From an uncultured Lachnospiraceae bacterium (GTDB taxonomy: Bacteria > Bacillota > Clostridia > Lachnospirales > Lachnospiraceae), in contig CANQGA010000006.1 in the NCBI GenBank assembly GCA_947600145.1, positions 1-39,666 of the forward strand: a stretch of DNA of 39,666 nt, read 5' to 3'. Both the position numbers and the translations under genes were made by a program. Positions 32,065 through 39,666 of the stretch are shown in pieces (the stretch's first letter is position 1; each line of letters opens with the position of its first letter). The notes beneath the pieces were generated by a model. It saw nothing but the letters and a program-made list of their open reading frames with translations, was not told the origin of the DNA and did not search any database.

Positions 32065-33894
32065 GTGAAGAAGATACTTGATCTGATTGCGGAACAGATG
32101 CGGGCGGCGTTTGAGGGCTGCGGATACGCTGCGGATTACGGGAAGGTGACGCTTTCCAACCGGCCGGATCTGTGTGAATACCAGTGCAACGGCGCTATGG
32201 CGGCGGCGAAAGCGTACCATAAGAAGCCCATCGATATCGCGAACGATGTGGTGGCTGCGCTGAAAGGGCAGACGCCGCGCGGAGAGGCCGCGGACAATGC
32301 TGCGCTTCCCATGTTCGAATCCGTCGAGGCCGTGATGCCGGGATTCATCAATCTGAAACTCAGCGGCGAATATCTGGCCGCCTATCTGGACGGTATGCGC
32401 GGAGAGGACAAGCTGGGCGCGGAGGAGACCGGCGGCGGTAAGACGATCATCGTGGATTACGGCGGGGCCAATGTGGCCAAGCCCCTGCATGTGGGACATC
32501 TGCGGACTGCCATTATCGGCGAATGCATCAAGCGGATGGGAAATTATCTGGGTTATCATATGATCGGCGACGTTCATCTGGGCGACTGGGGCCTGCAGAT
32601 GGGCCTGATCATTGAGGAGCTGCGTGACAGGAAGCCGGAGCTGCCGTATTTTGATGAGGCATATGCAGGGGAATACCCGCAGGAGGCGCCTTTTACGATC
32701 AGCGAGCTGGAGCAGATCTATCCGGCTGCCAGCGCCAGGTCAAAGGAAGATGAGGCATTTAAGGCAAGGGCGCAGGAGGCCACGTTTAAGCTGCAGAACG
32801 GATACGCGCCTTTTACGGCGATCTGGCGTCATATCATGAACGTGTCTCTGGCGGACCTTAAGAAGAATTACGCCAATCTGAACGTGACTTTCGACCTGTG
32901 GAAAGGCGAGAGCGACGCCCAGCCGTATATCCCGGGGCTGATCGAGGATCTGCAGAAGCGAGGGCTGGCCTATGAGAGCGAGGGCGCTCTGGTAGTGGAT
33001 ATCGCGCTGCCGGATGATCCGAAGGAGCTTCCGCCCTGCATCATCCGCAAGTCCGACGGCGCGGCGCTCTACGCGACCTCTGATCTGGGGACGATCATCG
33101 AGAGAGAGCGGGACTACGCGCCGGAGGAATATATTTACATCACGGACAAGCGCCAGGAGCTGCATTTCATCCAGGTCTTCCGTGTGGCGAAGAAAGCCGG
33201 TTATGTGAAGCCGGAGACGAAGATGACCCATATGATGTGCGGCACCATGAACGGCAGGGACGGAAAGCCCTTCAAGACCCGCGCCGGCGGCGTCATGCGG
33301 CTGGAGAACCTGATCCGCGAGATTGGCGAGGCGGTCTACGACCGGATCATGGAGAACCGGACCATGGATGAGGAGGAGGCCCGGAGGGCATCGCAGATCA
33401 TCGGGCTGGCGGCGCTGAAATACGGCGACCTGTCCAACCAGGTGTCAAAGGATTACGTGTTCGACATCGACCGGTTTACGTCGTTTGAGGGCAATACGGG
33501 GCCGTATATCCTGTATACCATTGTCCGGATCAAGTCGATCCTGGCGAGATATGAGCAGGAACAGGCAGAAAACGGAGAGAATATGTCCGCGGCGAAAATC
33601 GGCGCGGCAGGCATACGTCCGGCCGGCTCCGCGGAGGAGAAGTCCCTGATGCTCAAGCTGTCCGCCTACAATGATGTGGTGGAGGCCGCCTTTGCGGAGA
33701 AGGCCCCCCACAAGCTGTGCCAGTTTATTTACGAGCTGTCCGACGCCTTCGGAAGCTTCTACAATACAACGATGATCCTGAAGGAAGAAGATCAGGAGAA
33801 GAAGGCCGGCTATATCCGGCTGATCTGCCTGGTGAAGGATGTGCTCGAAAGCTGCATCCATCTGCTGGGCTTCGACGCGCCGGAACGGATGTGA
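32065..33894 (+). CDS. argS: Arginyl-tRNA synthetase
   Basis: Class I synthetase charging tRNA-Arg. The HIGH signature is seen as HVGHLRTAIIGE after GGANVAKPL, the arginine-binding region follows at GDVHLGDWGLQMGLI, and the second signature is degenerate (GKPFKTRAGG), as common in ArgRS. The C-terminal anticodon-binding helical bundle ends with HLLGFDAPERM. The length of 609 is somewhat over the usual ~560. The start is a GTG at 32065 nine bases after AAGGAG (32050-32055); a TTG at 32059 is too close to it. It is flanked downstream by a long palindrome. Confidence 0.97.
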   Translation: MKKILDLIAEQMRAAFEGCGYAADYGKVTLSNRPDLCEYQCNGAMAAAKAYHKKPIDIANDVVAALKGQTPRGEAADNAALPMFESVEAVMPGFINLKLSGEYLAAYLDGMRGEDKLGAEETGGGKTIIVDYGGANVAKPLHVGHLRTAIIGECIKRMGNYLGYHMIGDVHLGDWGLQMGLIIEELRDRKPELPYFDEAYAGEYPQEAPFTISELEQIYPAASARSKEDEAFKARAQEATFKLQNGYAPFTAIWRHIMNVSLADLKKNYANLNVTFDLWKGESDAQPYIPGLIEDLQKRGLAYESEGALVVDIALPDDPKELPPCIIRKSDGAALYATSDLGTIIERERDYAPEEYIYITDKRQELHFIQVFRVAKKAGYVKPETKMTHMMCGTMNGRDGKPFKTRAGGVMRLENLIREIGEAVYDRIMENRTMDEEEARRASQIIGLAALKYGDLSNQVSKDYVFDIDRFTSFEGNTGPYILYTIVRIKSILARYEQEQAENGENMSAAKIGAAGIRPAGSAEEKSLMLKLSAYNDVVEAAFAEKAPHKLCQFIYELSDAFGSFYNTTMILKEEDQEKKAGYIRLICLVKDVLESCIHLLGFDAPERM

Positions 33895-33907
33895 AGCAAC
33901 AGCTCAC

Positions 33908-33971
33908 CCGCCGGTAAGGGGGCCGGCAGATTTATGCTTGCATAAGGATCTGCCGGCCCCCTTACCGGCGG
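33908..33971. repeat. 64-nt near-perfect palindrome between argS and the SNF2 gene
   Basis: Left arm 33908-33931 and right arm 33948-33971 are perfectly complementary over 24 bp. The 16-nt centre itself contains TTATGC and GCATAA arms around TT. It starts 14 bp after the argS stop. There is no T-run on either side, so it is not an ordinary terminator. Single-stranded it would form one long GC-rich hairpin with a two-base bulge. Confidence 0.9.
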
Positions 33972-34015
33972 AGGGAGCGCAAGAACATGAGCAAAACGGA
34001 GCTGCGAAGCAGCGG

Positions 34016-34044
34016 AGAGCCCCGCAGGGGCGGTTTTGCGAATG
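34016..34044 (+). repeat. 29-bp direct repeat, copy 1
   Basis: Identical to 34076-34104. It contains a small GCCCC-GCA-GGGGC hairpin followed by GGTTTTGC. The two copies are spaced 60 bp start to start, in front of the SNF2 gene. Confidence 0.9.
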
Positions 34045-34075
34045 TACTTGCGCGGGTGAGCGCGGCGGGCCGCAA

Positions 34076-34104
34076 AGAGCCCCGCAGGGGCGGTTTTGCG
34101 AATG
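34076..34104 (+). repeat. 29-bp direct repeat, copy 2
   Basis: Second identical copy, ending 13 bp before the SNF2 start codon and thus reaching into the ribosome-site region (GGGAGG follows at once). The copies look like dispersed intergenic repeat units, but no further copy was found in this window. Confidence 0.9.
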
Positions 34105-34117
34105 CGGGAGGTAATCC

Positions 34118-37100
34118 ATGCGAATCGAAAGCATGCAGACCAGAACATTCTGGAAAGGCGAGACCGGCGTGGAAGGCGTCGTGGAAGACCTGGGCTTTAA
34201 ATACCGGGTGCGTCTGGAAGTCAAGGGCAGCGAGATCTACAGCTGCTCTTGTTCATGTGGACGCGGATCCGTCTATTCCCGCCCCTGCGTCCATGAGAAG
34301 GCGCTTTTAAAGTATTTTCTGGACCGTGCGGAGGAGAATCCGGCACGCCCTGTCTCCACCTCCCTGCAGGTACGCAGCATGATCCGCGAGTACACGAACC
34401 GGGAGGTGGCCCGCATCGCGGAGCGGCAGAAGGAGACGCCGGTGGAGCTGATCCCGCGGCTTCTGATCCGCCGCCAGGATATTCGCGTGGAATTTCGCGT
34501 GGGCCGCGGCCGCGGGTATGTGGTGAAGGATCTGGTAGAGTTTTCCGCGGCCATGGAGAGGGGCGCCTTCGTGGAGTACGGCAAGGGGCTGGCGTTTTAC
34601 CACAGCCGCGGCGCGTTCGCGGAGGATTCCCGAAAGCTTCTGGACATGGTGCTGGAGCTGTCGGATTCCTACCGGGAGCATTATCTGGAATTTAAGAAAA
34701 ATCTGTATACGCCGGTTCCGCCGATCCGGGAACTGAATCTGAGCCGCGTCCGGCGGGACCGTTTCTTCGAGCTTATGGCGGGCCGCGGGCTGGAGGCGGA
34801 GGACGACCAGGGGCGGAAACGCGACCTTCTGGTCTGCCGCGGTGAGCCGGAGCTTTCCGTATGTGTCCGCAGGGCCGGGGCCCGCGGGATCCGGGTGTCC
34901 CTGGACCGGGATGTCGTTACATTCAGCGGGGAAAAGCATCTCTATGTGATGAAGGGAAACCGGCTGTATATCTGCGGCGAGGATTTCAGCCGGGAAATGG
35001 AAGTGTTTTTCACGCAGATGACGCAGGGGATCCAGGCCCCCTATGAGGTGACGGTCAATGAGAAGGACGTGCCGCTGTTCTATGAGCGGGTCCTGCGCAG
35101 GCTGGAGGAGTTCGGGCTTCTGAAGAGTGAGGGCGTGGAGCTGGAGAGTTACCGCCCGGAGGCGCTGAAGGCCAGTTTCCTGCTGGAAAGCCCGGGGCCG
35201 AACCAGGTCGTGCTGCGTCCGAAACTCAGCTATGGATCCTATTCGTTCCATCCGGTGGAGGACGAGCATGTGCCGTCTGTGATCGTCCGCGACGTGCCCG
35301 GGGAATTCCGCGTCAGCCAGGTGCTTACGAAATATTTCCGGTATCGGGATCCGGAAACCAACGATCTGGTGATCCGCGATGATGAAACGGCGCTGTTCCG
35401 TTTTCTGTCCGAGGGGATCGCGGAGCTCGGACAGCTGGGAGAGGTGCTTCTGGCCGACGGAATGGAGAACCTGAAGGTGCTGCCGCCGAGAAATGTATCC
35501 GTCGGGATCCGGGCGTCCGACGGCTGGCTTACGCTGAATGTGGACGCGGGGGATCTAAGCGGCGCGCAGCTGGGAGAGATCCTGAAGGCGTACCGTGAGA
35601 AAAAGCCATATTACCGGCTGAAAGGCGGGGAGTTTCTGACGCTTTCGGATGACGGCCTTCTGACGGTGGCGCGCATGATGGATTATGCCGCCGCGCAGGA
35701 TGGAAAGGACGGGAAGGATAACGCGCCGGGGATCGTTTTTAGGGTGCCCCAGTACCGCGCTCTCTATCTGGACAGCCTGTACCGGGAGAGGCATGATATC
35801 CGGCTGGAGAGAGATTCTCATTTTAAAGCGATCGTGCGCGGGATGAAATCGGTGGAGGACAGCGATTTTGAGGTGCCTGAGACCTTCGCAGGTGTGCTGC
35901 GGGGCTACCAGAAGATCGGTTTTCGCTGGCTTCGGACGCTGGATTTCTTCGGCTTCGGCGGGATCCTGGCGGACGATATGGGACTGGGAAAGACCGTGCA
36001 GGTCATCAGCGTGATCTACGATGAGGCACGGAAAATAAAATGCGGCGGAGCGGGAAAATGTGATTCGGAGGAGAACGCCGAAGGGGAGGCGGACGCCTCG
36101 GAAAAGCCTGCGGAACCGGCCGTATCCCTGATCGTATGTCCGGCGTCGCTGATCTATAACTGGGAGTGTGAATTTATGAAATTTGCGCCGTCCCTGCGGG
36201 TGCTTCTGATCACCGGCAGCGCGGCGGAGCGTGAGGAAAAGCTTCGAACTGCCGCGGATCACGATGTGGTGATCACGTCCTACGATCTGCTGAAGCGCGA
36301 TCTGTCTCTCTATGAGGGGATCCATTTCCGCTTCCAGGTCATCGACGAGGCCCAGTATATCAAGAATCCGTCCACCCAGAGCGCCAGGGCCGTGAAAGTG
36401 GTCCAGGCGCGGACCCGCTACGCGCTGACCGGAACGCCGGTCGAAAACCGGCTGAGCGAGCTGTGGAGCATCTTCGATTTCCTGATGCCGGGATTTCTCT
36501 ATTCCTATCAGCGTTTTAAGGAGCGGTTCGAATCGCCGATCGTGCGGGAAGGAGACGAGGACGCGGTCGGGATGCTGCGGCGGATGACGGGACCGTTTAT
36601 CCTGCGCAGACTGAAACGCGATGTGCTGACGGAATTGCCGGAGAAGCTGGAGACCGTGGTCTATTCGCAGATGGAGGGGGAGCAGAAGGAGCTGTATGCG
36701 GCCCGGGCTCTGCAGCTTAAGGAGACGCTGGAAGGCTGTGAAAATAAGATCCAGATCCTGGCGGCTTTGACCCGGCTCAGACAGATCTGCTGCGATCCCA
36801 GGCTGATCTATGATAATTACAGCGGCGGCTCGGCCAAGCTGGAGACCTGTATGGAGCTTCTGAATTCCGGCGTGGAGGCCGGATACCGGATCCTTCTGTT
36901 CTCGCAGTTTACGTCAATGCTGGAACTGATCCGCCGGCGGCTTGACGAAGCGGGGATCGCCAGCCTGCTTCTGGTCGGCGAGACCTCGAAGGAAGAGCGG
37001 CAGCAGCGTGTAAGCGCGTTCCAGCGGGGCGAGGCGCCCATCTTCCTGATCTCACTGAAGGCCGGCGGTACCGGACTGAACCTGACAAAGGCGGATATGG

Positions 37101-37339
37101 TGATCCATTATGATCCGTGGTGGAATGTGGCGGCGCAGAACCAGGCTACCGACCGCGCCCACCGCATCGGCCAGGAGAAGACGGTCACGGTGATCCAGCT
37201 GATCACGCGCGGGACCATTGAGGAGAATATCCTGAAGCTCCAGCAGGCGAAGGCGTCGCTGGCCGATCAGGTGGTGACCGACGAAAATGTTTCGCTGGGG
37301 AGCCTGAGCTTCGAGGAGATCGCGGGGCTGCTGGAGTAG
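34118..37339 (+). CDS. SNF2-family helicase with SWIM zinc finger
   Basis: A 1073-residue DNA-dependent ATPase of the bacterial SNF2/Rad54-like group. Residues ~41-65 form a SWIM zinc finger (CSCSCG, then CVHEKALL; ligands among C43/C45/C47, C57 and H59). Residues ~70-560 correspond to the SNF2-associated region. The ATPase core begins with RGYQKIGFRWLRTL. It has Walker A in DDMGLGKT (~619-626), the DEAQ box in VIDEAQYIKNP (~743), TGTPVENRLSELWSIFDF, then the second lobe LLFSQFTSMLELIRRRLDEAG, LISLKAGGTGLNLTKAD and the arginine-finger motif QNQATDRAHRIGQ. A low-complexity Glu/Ala insertion lies after motif I. Such proteins may act in transcription recycling or repair like RapA. No methylase or nuclease neighbour points to a defence system here. 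Confidence 0.95.
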   Translation: MRIESMQTRTFWKGETGVEGVVEDLGFKYRVRLEVKGSEIYSCSCSCGRGSVYSRPCVHEKALLKYFLDRAEENPARPVSTSLQVRSMIREYTNREVARIAERQKETPVELIPRLLIRRQDIRVEFRVGRGRGYVVKDLVEFSAAMERGAFVEYGKGLAFYHSRGAFAEDSRKLLDMVLELSDSYREHYLEFKKNLYTPVPPIRELNLSRVRRDRFFELMAGRGLEAEDDQGRKRDLLVCRGEPELSVCVRRAGARGIRVSLDRDVVTFSGEKHLYVMKGNRLYICGEDFSREMEVFFTQMTQGIQAPYEVTVNEKDVPLFYERVLRRLEEFGLLKSEGVELESYRPEALKASFLLESPGPNQVVLRPKLSYGSYSFHPVEDEHVPSVIVRDVPGEFRVSQVLTKYFRYRDPETNDLVIRDDETALFRFLSEGIAELGQLGEVLLADGMENLKVLPPRNVSVGIRASDGWLTLNVDAGDLSGAQLGEILKAYREKKPYYRLKGGEFLTLSDDGLLTVARMMDYAAAQDGKDGKDNAPGIVFRVPQYRALYLDSLYRERHDIRLERDSHFKAIVRGMKSVEDSDFEVPETFAGVLRGYQKIGFRWLRTLDFFGFGGILADDMGLGKTVQVISVIYDEARKIKCGGAGKCDSEENAEGEADASEKPAEPAVSLIVCPASLIYNWECEFMKFAPSLRVLLITGSAAEREEKLRTAADHDVVITSYDLLKRDLSLYEGIHFRFQVIDEAQYIKNPSTQSARAVKVVQARTRYALTGTPVENRLSELWSIFDFLMPGFLYSYQRFKERFESPIVREGDEDAVGMLRRMTGPFILRRLKRDVLTELPEKLETVVYSQMEGEQKELYAARALQLKETLEGCENKIQILAALTRLRQICCDPRLIYDNYSGGSAKLETCMELLNSGVEAGYRILLFSQFTSMLELIRRRLDEAGIASLLLVGETSKEERQQRVSAFQRGEAPIFLISLKAGGTGLNLTKADMVIHYDPWWNVAAQNQATDRAHRIGQEKTVTVIQLITRGTIEENILKLQQAKASLADQVVTDENVSLGSLSFEEIAGLLE

Positions 37340-37346
37340 GGGAGAT

Positions 37347-37616
37347 GCGATGCGTGAAGTACGCGGGCGGAAGAGGTTCCTTCCGCGCTCATGGTTCCGG
37401 AGGGAAGAGGATCTAAGACAAAAACGACCGGTGCGGGGGCACTGTCAAATTCGCGGGAATTTCTGAAGAAATTCCCGCTCAGGTTGACACTGCGGCCATG
37501 ACTTGTGGTCATGGCCGCAGACCCCCGCACCGGTCATTTTATGTCTAAGATCCTCTAACCCTCCTGCACAAATCGCGCGGAAGGAACCTCTTCCGCCCGC
37601 TGTGCTTCGCATGCGC
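37347..37616. repeat. Giant imperfect palindrome A (about 270 nt)
   Basis: Outer arms 37363-37388 and 37575-37600 are perfectly complementary over 26 bp, and pairing continues outward with small bulges to about 37347/37616. Inner arms pair in blocks around 37401-37420 with 37541-37560, and perfectly over 14 bp at 37426-37439 with 37522-37535. The apex carries two separate hairpins: 37453-37463 with 37468-37478 (11 bp, loop TGAA) and 37490-37502 with 37508-37520 (13 bp, loop TTGTG). GGGGAG occurs on both flanks (37339-37344 and 37617-37622). Starts eight bases after the SNF2 stop; no credible gene lies inside. Confidence 0.88.
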
Positions 37617-37646
37617 GGGGAGGCAGGAGGAGTTATACATAGGCTT

Positions 37647-37870
37647 CGGAACACCCAGCACAGGACCCGCACTTCTTCTGCGGTGAATTTTGGGAGCGGT
37701 GAAACATCTTAGTGAACAGCGATTTGCGTTATCACGAAAAATGAACTTGTTCGAGCGAAGCGAGTTGTTCATTTTTCGTGATGCCATTAGCAGGTCGCTG
37801 TGAACTTAGATGTTTCCCGCGAACAGATCCTGAACCGCAGAAGAAGTGCGGGTCCTGTGCGTTTCTTCCG
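37647..37870. repeat. Giant imperfect palindrome B (about 224 nt)
   Basis: Outer arms 37658-37684 and 37834-37860 pair perfectly over 27 bp; CGGAA (37647-37651) and TTCCG (37866-37870) extend the base. Middle blocks pair at 37701-37722 with 37795-37815, with a few mismatches. The apex stem 37731-37746 with 37767-37782 is a perfect 16 bp capping a 20-nt loop containing GAGCGAAGCGAG. It lies 30 bp after palindrome A; the arms do not share sequence with A. The remaining gap, 37871-38034, holds the promoter and leader of the next gene. Confidence 0.88.
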
Positions 37871-37929
37871 CGATCCCCTTCCCGCTATACACTTTCAGCA
37901 AAAAATCCCCCTTCGCCGTGCGAAATCAT

Positions 37930-37958
37930 TTGCCAGCCGGACTTTTCTGCGGTAAAAT
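37930..37958 (+). promoter_or_regulatory. Promoter of the PPOX-family gene
   Basis: TTGCCA (37930-37935), 17 bp, TAAAAT (37953-37958). The ~70-nt leader has a GC-rich hairpin near 37971-38006 (GGCC...GGCC with inner CCCCG/CGGGG pairing). Confidence 0.55.
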
Positions 37959-38034
37959 ATGCAATAGACAGGCCTGTCCCCGAGGCGGTGCCGCGGGGGC
38001 GGCCCCTAAGATCTGTGAGCGAGGAGGATATATC

Positions 38035-38427
38035 ATGAACGAAGTCTACGAATTCCTGAAGAAATGCGGAGTTTACTATCTGGCGACCGCCGAGGGCGAT
38101 CAGCCCCGCGTCCGGCCGTTCGGGACGGTCGATCTCTTTGAGGGACGGCTTTATATCCAGACCGGGAAAGTGAAACCGGTGGCCTGTCAGATGAAGGCCA
38201 ATCCGAAGGTGGAGATTTCCGGCATGGCCGACGGCAAATGGATCCGCGTGGCGGCAGAAGCTGTCCTGGATGAGCGGATCGAGGCCCAGAAGCATATGCT
38301 GGACGCCTATCCGTCCCTGCAGGCCATGTACCAGCCCGGCGACGGCAACACGGAGGTTTATTATCTGAAGAACGTGACGGCGCAGATCTGCTCGTTCACG
38401 GAACCGGTGAAGGAGTATCGTTTCTGA
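38035..38427 (+). CDS. Pyridoxamine 5'-phosphate oxidase-like flavoprotein
   Basis: A 130-residue split-barrel protein of the PNPOx-like FMN-binding superfamily. The N-terminus MNEVYEFLKKCGVYYLATAEGDQPRVRPFGTVDLFEGRLYIQTGK is characteristic, with the RPFG segment and the following strand forming the flavin site. VACQMKANPKVEISGMADGKWIRVAAEAV continues the barrel. Small members of this type are common in gut Clostridia and mostly uncharacterised; true pyridoxamine oxidase (PdxH) is longer and has extra substrate residues. GAGGAGG at 38021-38027 marks the start. The gene stands alone, after the palindromes and before xylB. Confidence 0.88.
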   Translation: MNEVYEFLKKCGVYYLATAEGDQPRVRPFGTVDLFEGRLYIQTGKVKPVACQMKANPKVEISGMADGKWIRVAAEAVLDERIEAQKHMLDAYPSLQAMYQPGDGNTEVYYLKNVTAQICSFTEPVKEYRF

Positions 38428-38491
38428 GAAGATCATTTCCGGGAGGAGGTTCCCGGTCAGAGCGCATTGGCCGGCCCCTGTCAGAGATGAT

Positions 38492-38521
38492 GGAAAATTT
38501 ATCCGCAACTTACAATTTTCC
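38492..38521 (+). promoter_or_regulatory. Inverted repeat upstream of xylB
   Basis: Perfect 8-bp arms GGAAAATT (38492-38499) and AATTTTCC (38514-38521) with a 14-nt spacer, ending 25 bp before the -10 box. A second small dyad, ATTAT-N8-ATAAT (38526-38543), lies between. Candidate operators for a xylose regulator, by position only. Confidence 0.45.
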
Positions 38522-38545
38522 CTTTATTATCTGACGGAATAATGG

Positions 38546-38551
38546 TATAAT
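38546..38551 (+). promoter_or_regulatory. -10 box of the xylB promoter
   Basis: A perfect TATAAT about 100 bp before the xylB start; the hexamer 17 bp upstream (TTTATT) is a poor -35, suggesting regulated expression. Confidence 0.5.
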
Positions 38552-38650
38552 TTTGCATGACAGGACATGGGCGCGGCGGAGAGGAACGGATGCCTGTCCG
38601 GGAAAAGGACGGCGTACCGCGAAGCCATAACGACCGCAAGGAGGGTCAAC

Positions 38651-39666
38651 ATGTATTACCTGATAGGGATCGACGTGGGAACGTCGGCGACGAAGACGGT
38701 TTTGTTTGATGAGAAGGGCACGATCATGGCGTCGGCCTCGGCCGATTATCCGCTGTATCAGCCCCATAACGGCTGGGCGGAGCAGAAGCCGGAGGACTGG
38801 CGGGACGCGGTGCTTGGGACGCTCAAGCAGGTGACGGTTCAGGCCGGCGTGGCGGCCGCGGATATCAGGGGGATCGGCATCTCCGGGCAGATGCACGGCC
38901 TGGTGATGCTGGACGAGGCCGGAGAGGTGATCCGCCCGTCCATTATCTGGTGCGACCAGAGAACCGGCGCTGAGGTGGAGGATATGCTGAAGCTGATGCC
39001 TCGGGAAGAGTGGATCGAGATCACGGCCAATCCGCCGCTGACCGGCTGGACGGCGGCCAAGATCCTTTGGGTCCGCAAGAATGAGCCGGACAACTACGCG
39101 AGGTGCCGCCATATCCTTCTGCCAAAGGATTATATCCGCTATATCCTGACCGGGGAGTTCGCCACGGAGGTGTCGGACGCCAGCGGCATGCAGCTTCTGG
39201 ATGTGCCGGAGCGGTGCTGGTCGGACGAAGTGCTCAGGAAGCTGCAGATTCCGAGAGAGTGGCTGGGCAGGGTCTATGAGTCCTGCGAGGTGACGGGACA
39301 TCTTCTGCCTGAGATCGCGAAGGCTACCGGCCTTACCGCGGATACCGTGGTGGTCGGCGGAGCCGGGGACAACGCGGCGGCTGCCGTGGGAACCGGCGTC
39401 GTGAAGGACGGAACCGCGTTTACCACCATCGGCACGTCGGGCGTGGTATTCGCCCATTCCAGTCAGGTGACCATCGACCCCAAGGGCCGTGTCCACACCT
39501 GCTGCTGCGCGGTGCCGGGCGCCTGGCATGTCATGGGCGTAACGCAGGGCGCCGGACTGTCGCTCAAATGGTTCAAGGATCAGTTCTGCCAGGATTACGT
39601 GGCGGCCGCCGATGAGATGCGGGTGGACGTTTACGACCTGATCAATCACGATATCAGGAATATCCC
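38651..39666 (+). CDS. xylB: Xylulokinase, N-terminal part (runs off the window)
   Basis: FGGY-family kinase that phosphorylates D-xylulose to xylulose 5-phosphate. The first 338 codons are present with no stop before the window edge. The N-terminus MYYLIGIDVGTSATKTVLFDEKG holds the phosphate-binding loop. Xylulokinase hallmarks follow: ISGQMHGLVMLD, SIIWCDQRTG, LPKDYIRYILTGEFATEVSDASGMQLLDV with the catalytic aspartate, VGGAGDNAAAAVGTG, and TIGTSGVVF of the ATP site. AAGGAGGG (38638-38645) precedes the ATG. It would process the xylose that the YicI-like alpha-xylosidase releases, although the two genes are 20 kb apart. No xylA is visible; it may lie beyond the right edge. Confidence 0.95.
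   Translation, partial: MYYLIGIDVGTSATKTVLFDEKGTIMASASADYPLYQPHNGWAEQKPEDWRDAVLGTLKQVTVQAGVAAADIRGIGISGQMHGLVMLDEAGEVIRPSIIWCDQRTGAEVEDMLKLMPREEWIEITANPPLTGWTAAKILWVRKNEPDNYARCRHILLPKDYIRYILTGEFATEVSDASGMQLLDVPERCWSDEVLRKLQIPREWLGRVYESCEVTGHLLPEIAKATGLTADTVVVGGAGDNAAAAVGTGVVKDGTAFTTIGTSGVVFAHSSQVTIDPKGRVHTCCCAVPGAWHVMGVTQGAGLSLKWFKDQFCQDYVAAADEMRVDVYDLINHDIRNI

Noticed and set aside
34016-34104. CRISPR-like array before the SNF2 gene
   Set aside because: Only two repeat copies with one 31-bp spacer and no cas genes; the repeat has its own hairpin and abuts a ribosome site.
33987-34310. Possible small gene of 107 codons with a repeated EPRRGGFAN peptide before the SNF2 gene
   Set aside because: The repeat peptide comes from the 29-bp DNA repeats and the rest overlaps the SNF2 coding region in another frame. 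No domain is recognisable.
34118-37339. SNF2 helicase as part of a DISARM-like or other anti-phage system
   Set aside because: No methyltransferase, nuclease or other partner gene lies on either side; the neighbours are argS and a PPOX-family gene.
37503-38038. Short open frames (69 and 86 codons) inside the palindromic gap
   Set aside because: They are produced by the inverted repeats, lack ribosome sites and resemble no protein family.

Overview
The window looks like a chromosomal segment of a GC-rich, spore-forming member of Clostridia, most likely Lachnospiraceae. The grounds are a full-length Spo0A, Clostridia-style AAGGAGG ribosome sites with consensus -35/-10 promoters, a CUT1 sugar transporter without its own ATPase gene, and Lachnospiraceae-type small proteins such as the DUF5721-like one. 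Genus cannot be fixed from the sequence alone. I see no integrase, transposase, phage gene, CRISPR array, tRNA or rRNA.

Layout. (1) 1-5846: end of a Sir2-like gene, then aconitase, a MOFRL-type glycerate kinase, an AEC transporter and an isocitrate/isopropylmalate-family dehydrogenase. This forms the aconitase-isocitrate arm that supplies 2-oxoglutarate. Aconitase and the dehydrogenase share an identical 19-bp element at the promoter and an identical 13-nt ribosome-site block. (2) 5847-7796: a DegV protein behind a perfect consensus promoter, then a LysR regulator. (3) 7814-20996: a carbohydrate locus with a divergent AraC regulator, two permeases, a binding lipoprotein, a multidomain GH3, a YicI-like GH31 alpha-xylosidase and a GH3 of inverted domain order. 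Together they suggest import and cytoplasmic dismantling of xylosylated gluco-oligosaccharides such as xyloglucan fragments. (4) 21080-25377: terminator, spo0A with an 0A box, glycogen synthase, a YuiD-like membrane protein and a parvulin-like lipoprotein. (5) 25351-33894: a minus-strand M18 aminopeptidase, then housekeeping genes on the plus strand: DUF5721, tdk, nrdR, yqeG, aroE, aroK, aroQ, efp and argS. (6) 33895-39666: a SWIM/SNF2 helicase flanked by unusual repeats, a PPOX-family flavoprotein and the start of xylulokinase (xylB), which runs off the window.

The most unusual DNA is not coding. The 695-bp gap after the SNF2 gene consists largely of two adjacent giant imperfect palindromes (about 270 and 224 nt, with perfect outer arms of 26 and 27 bp). 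The gap before the SNF2 gene holds a 64-nt near-perfect palindrome and two identical 29-bp repeats. These may be non-autonomous mobile elements or structured RNAs; I could not assign them to a known family.

Start sites were moved inward from the longest open frame where a clear Shine-Dalgarno site decided the matter, for example 9145, 12939, 15918, 22227, 26646, 27354, 28583 and 32065.
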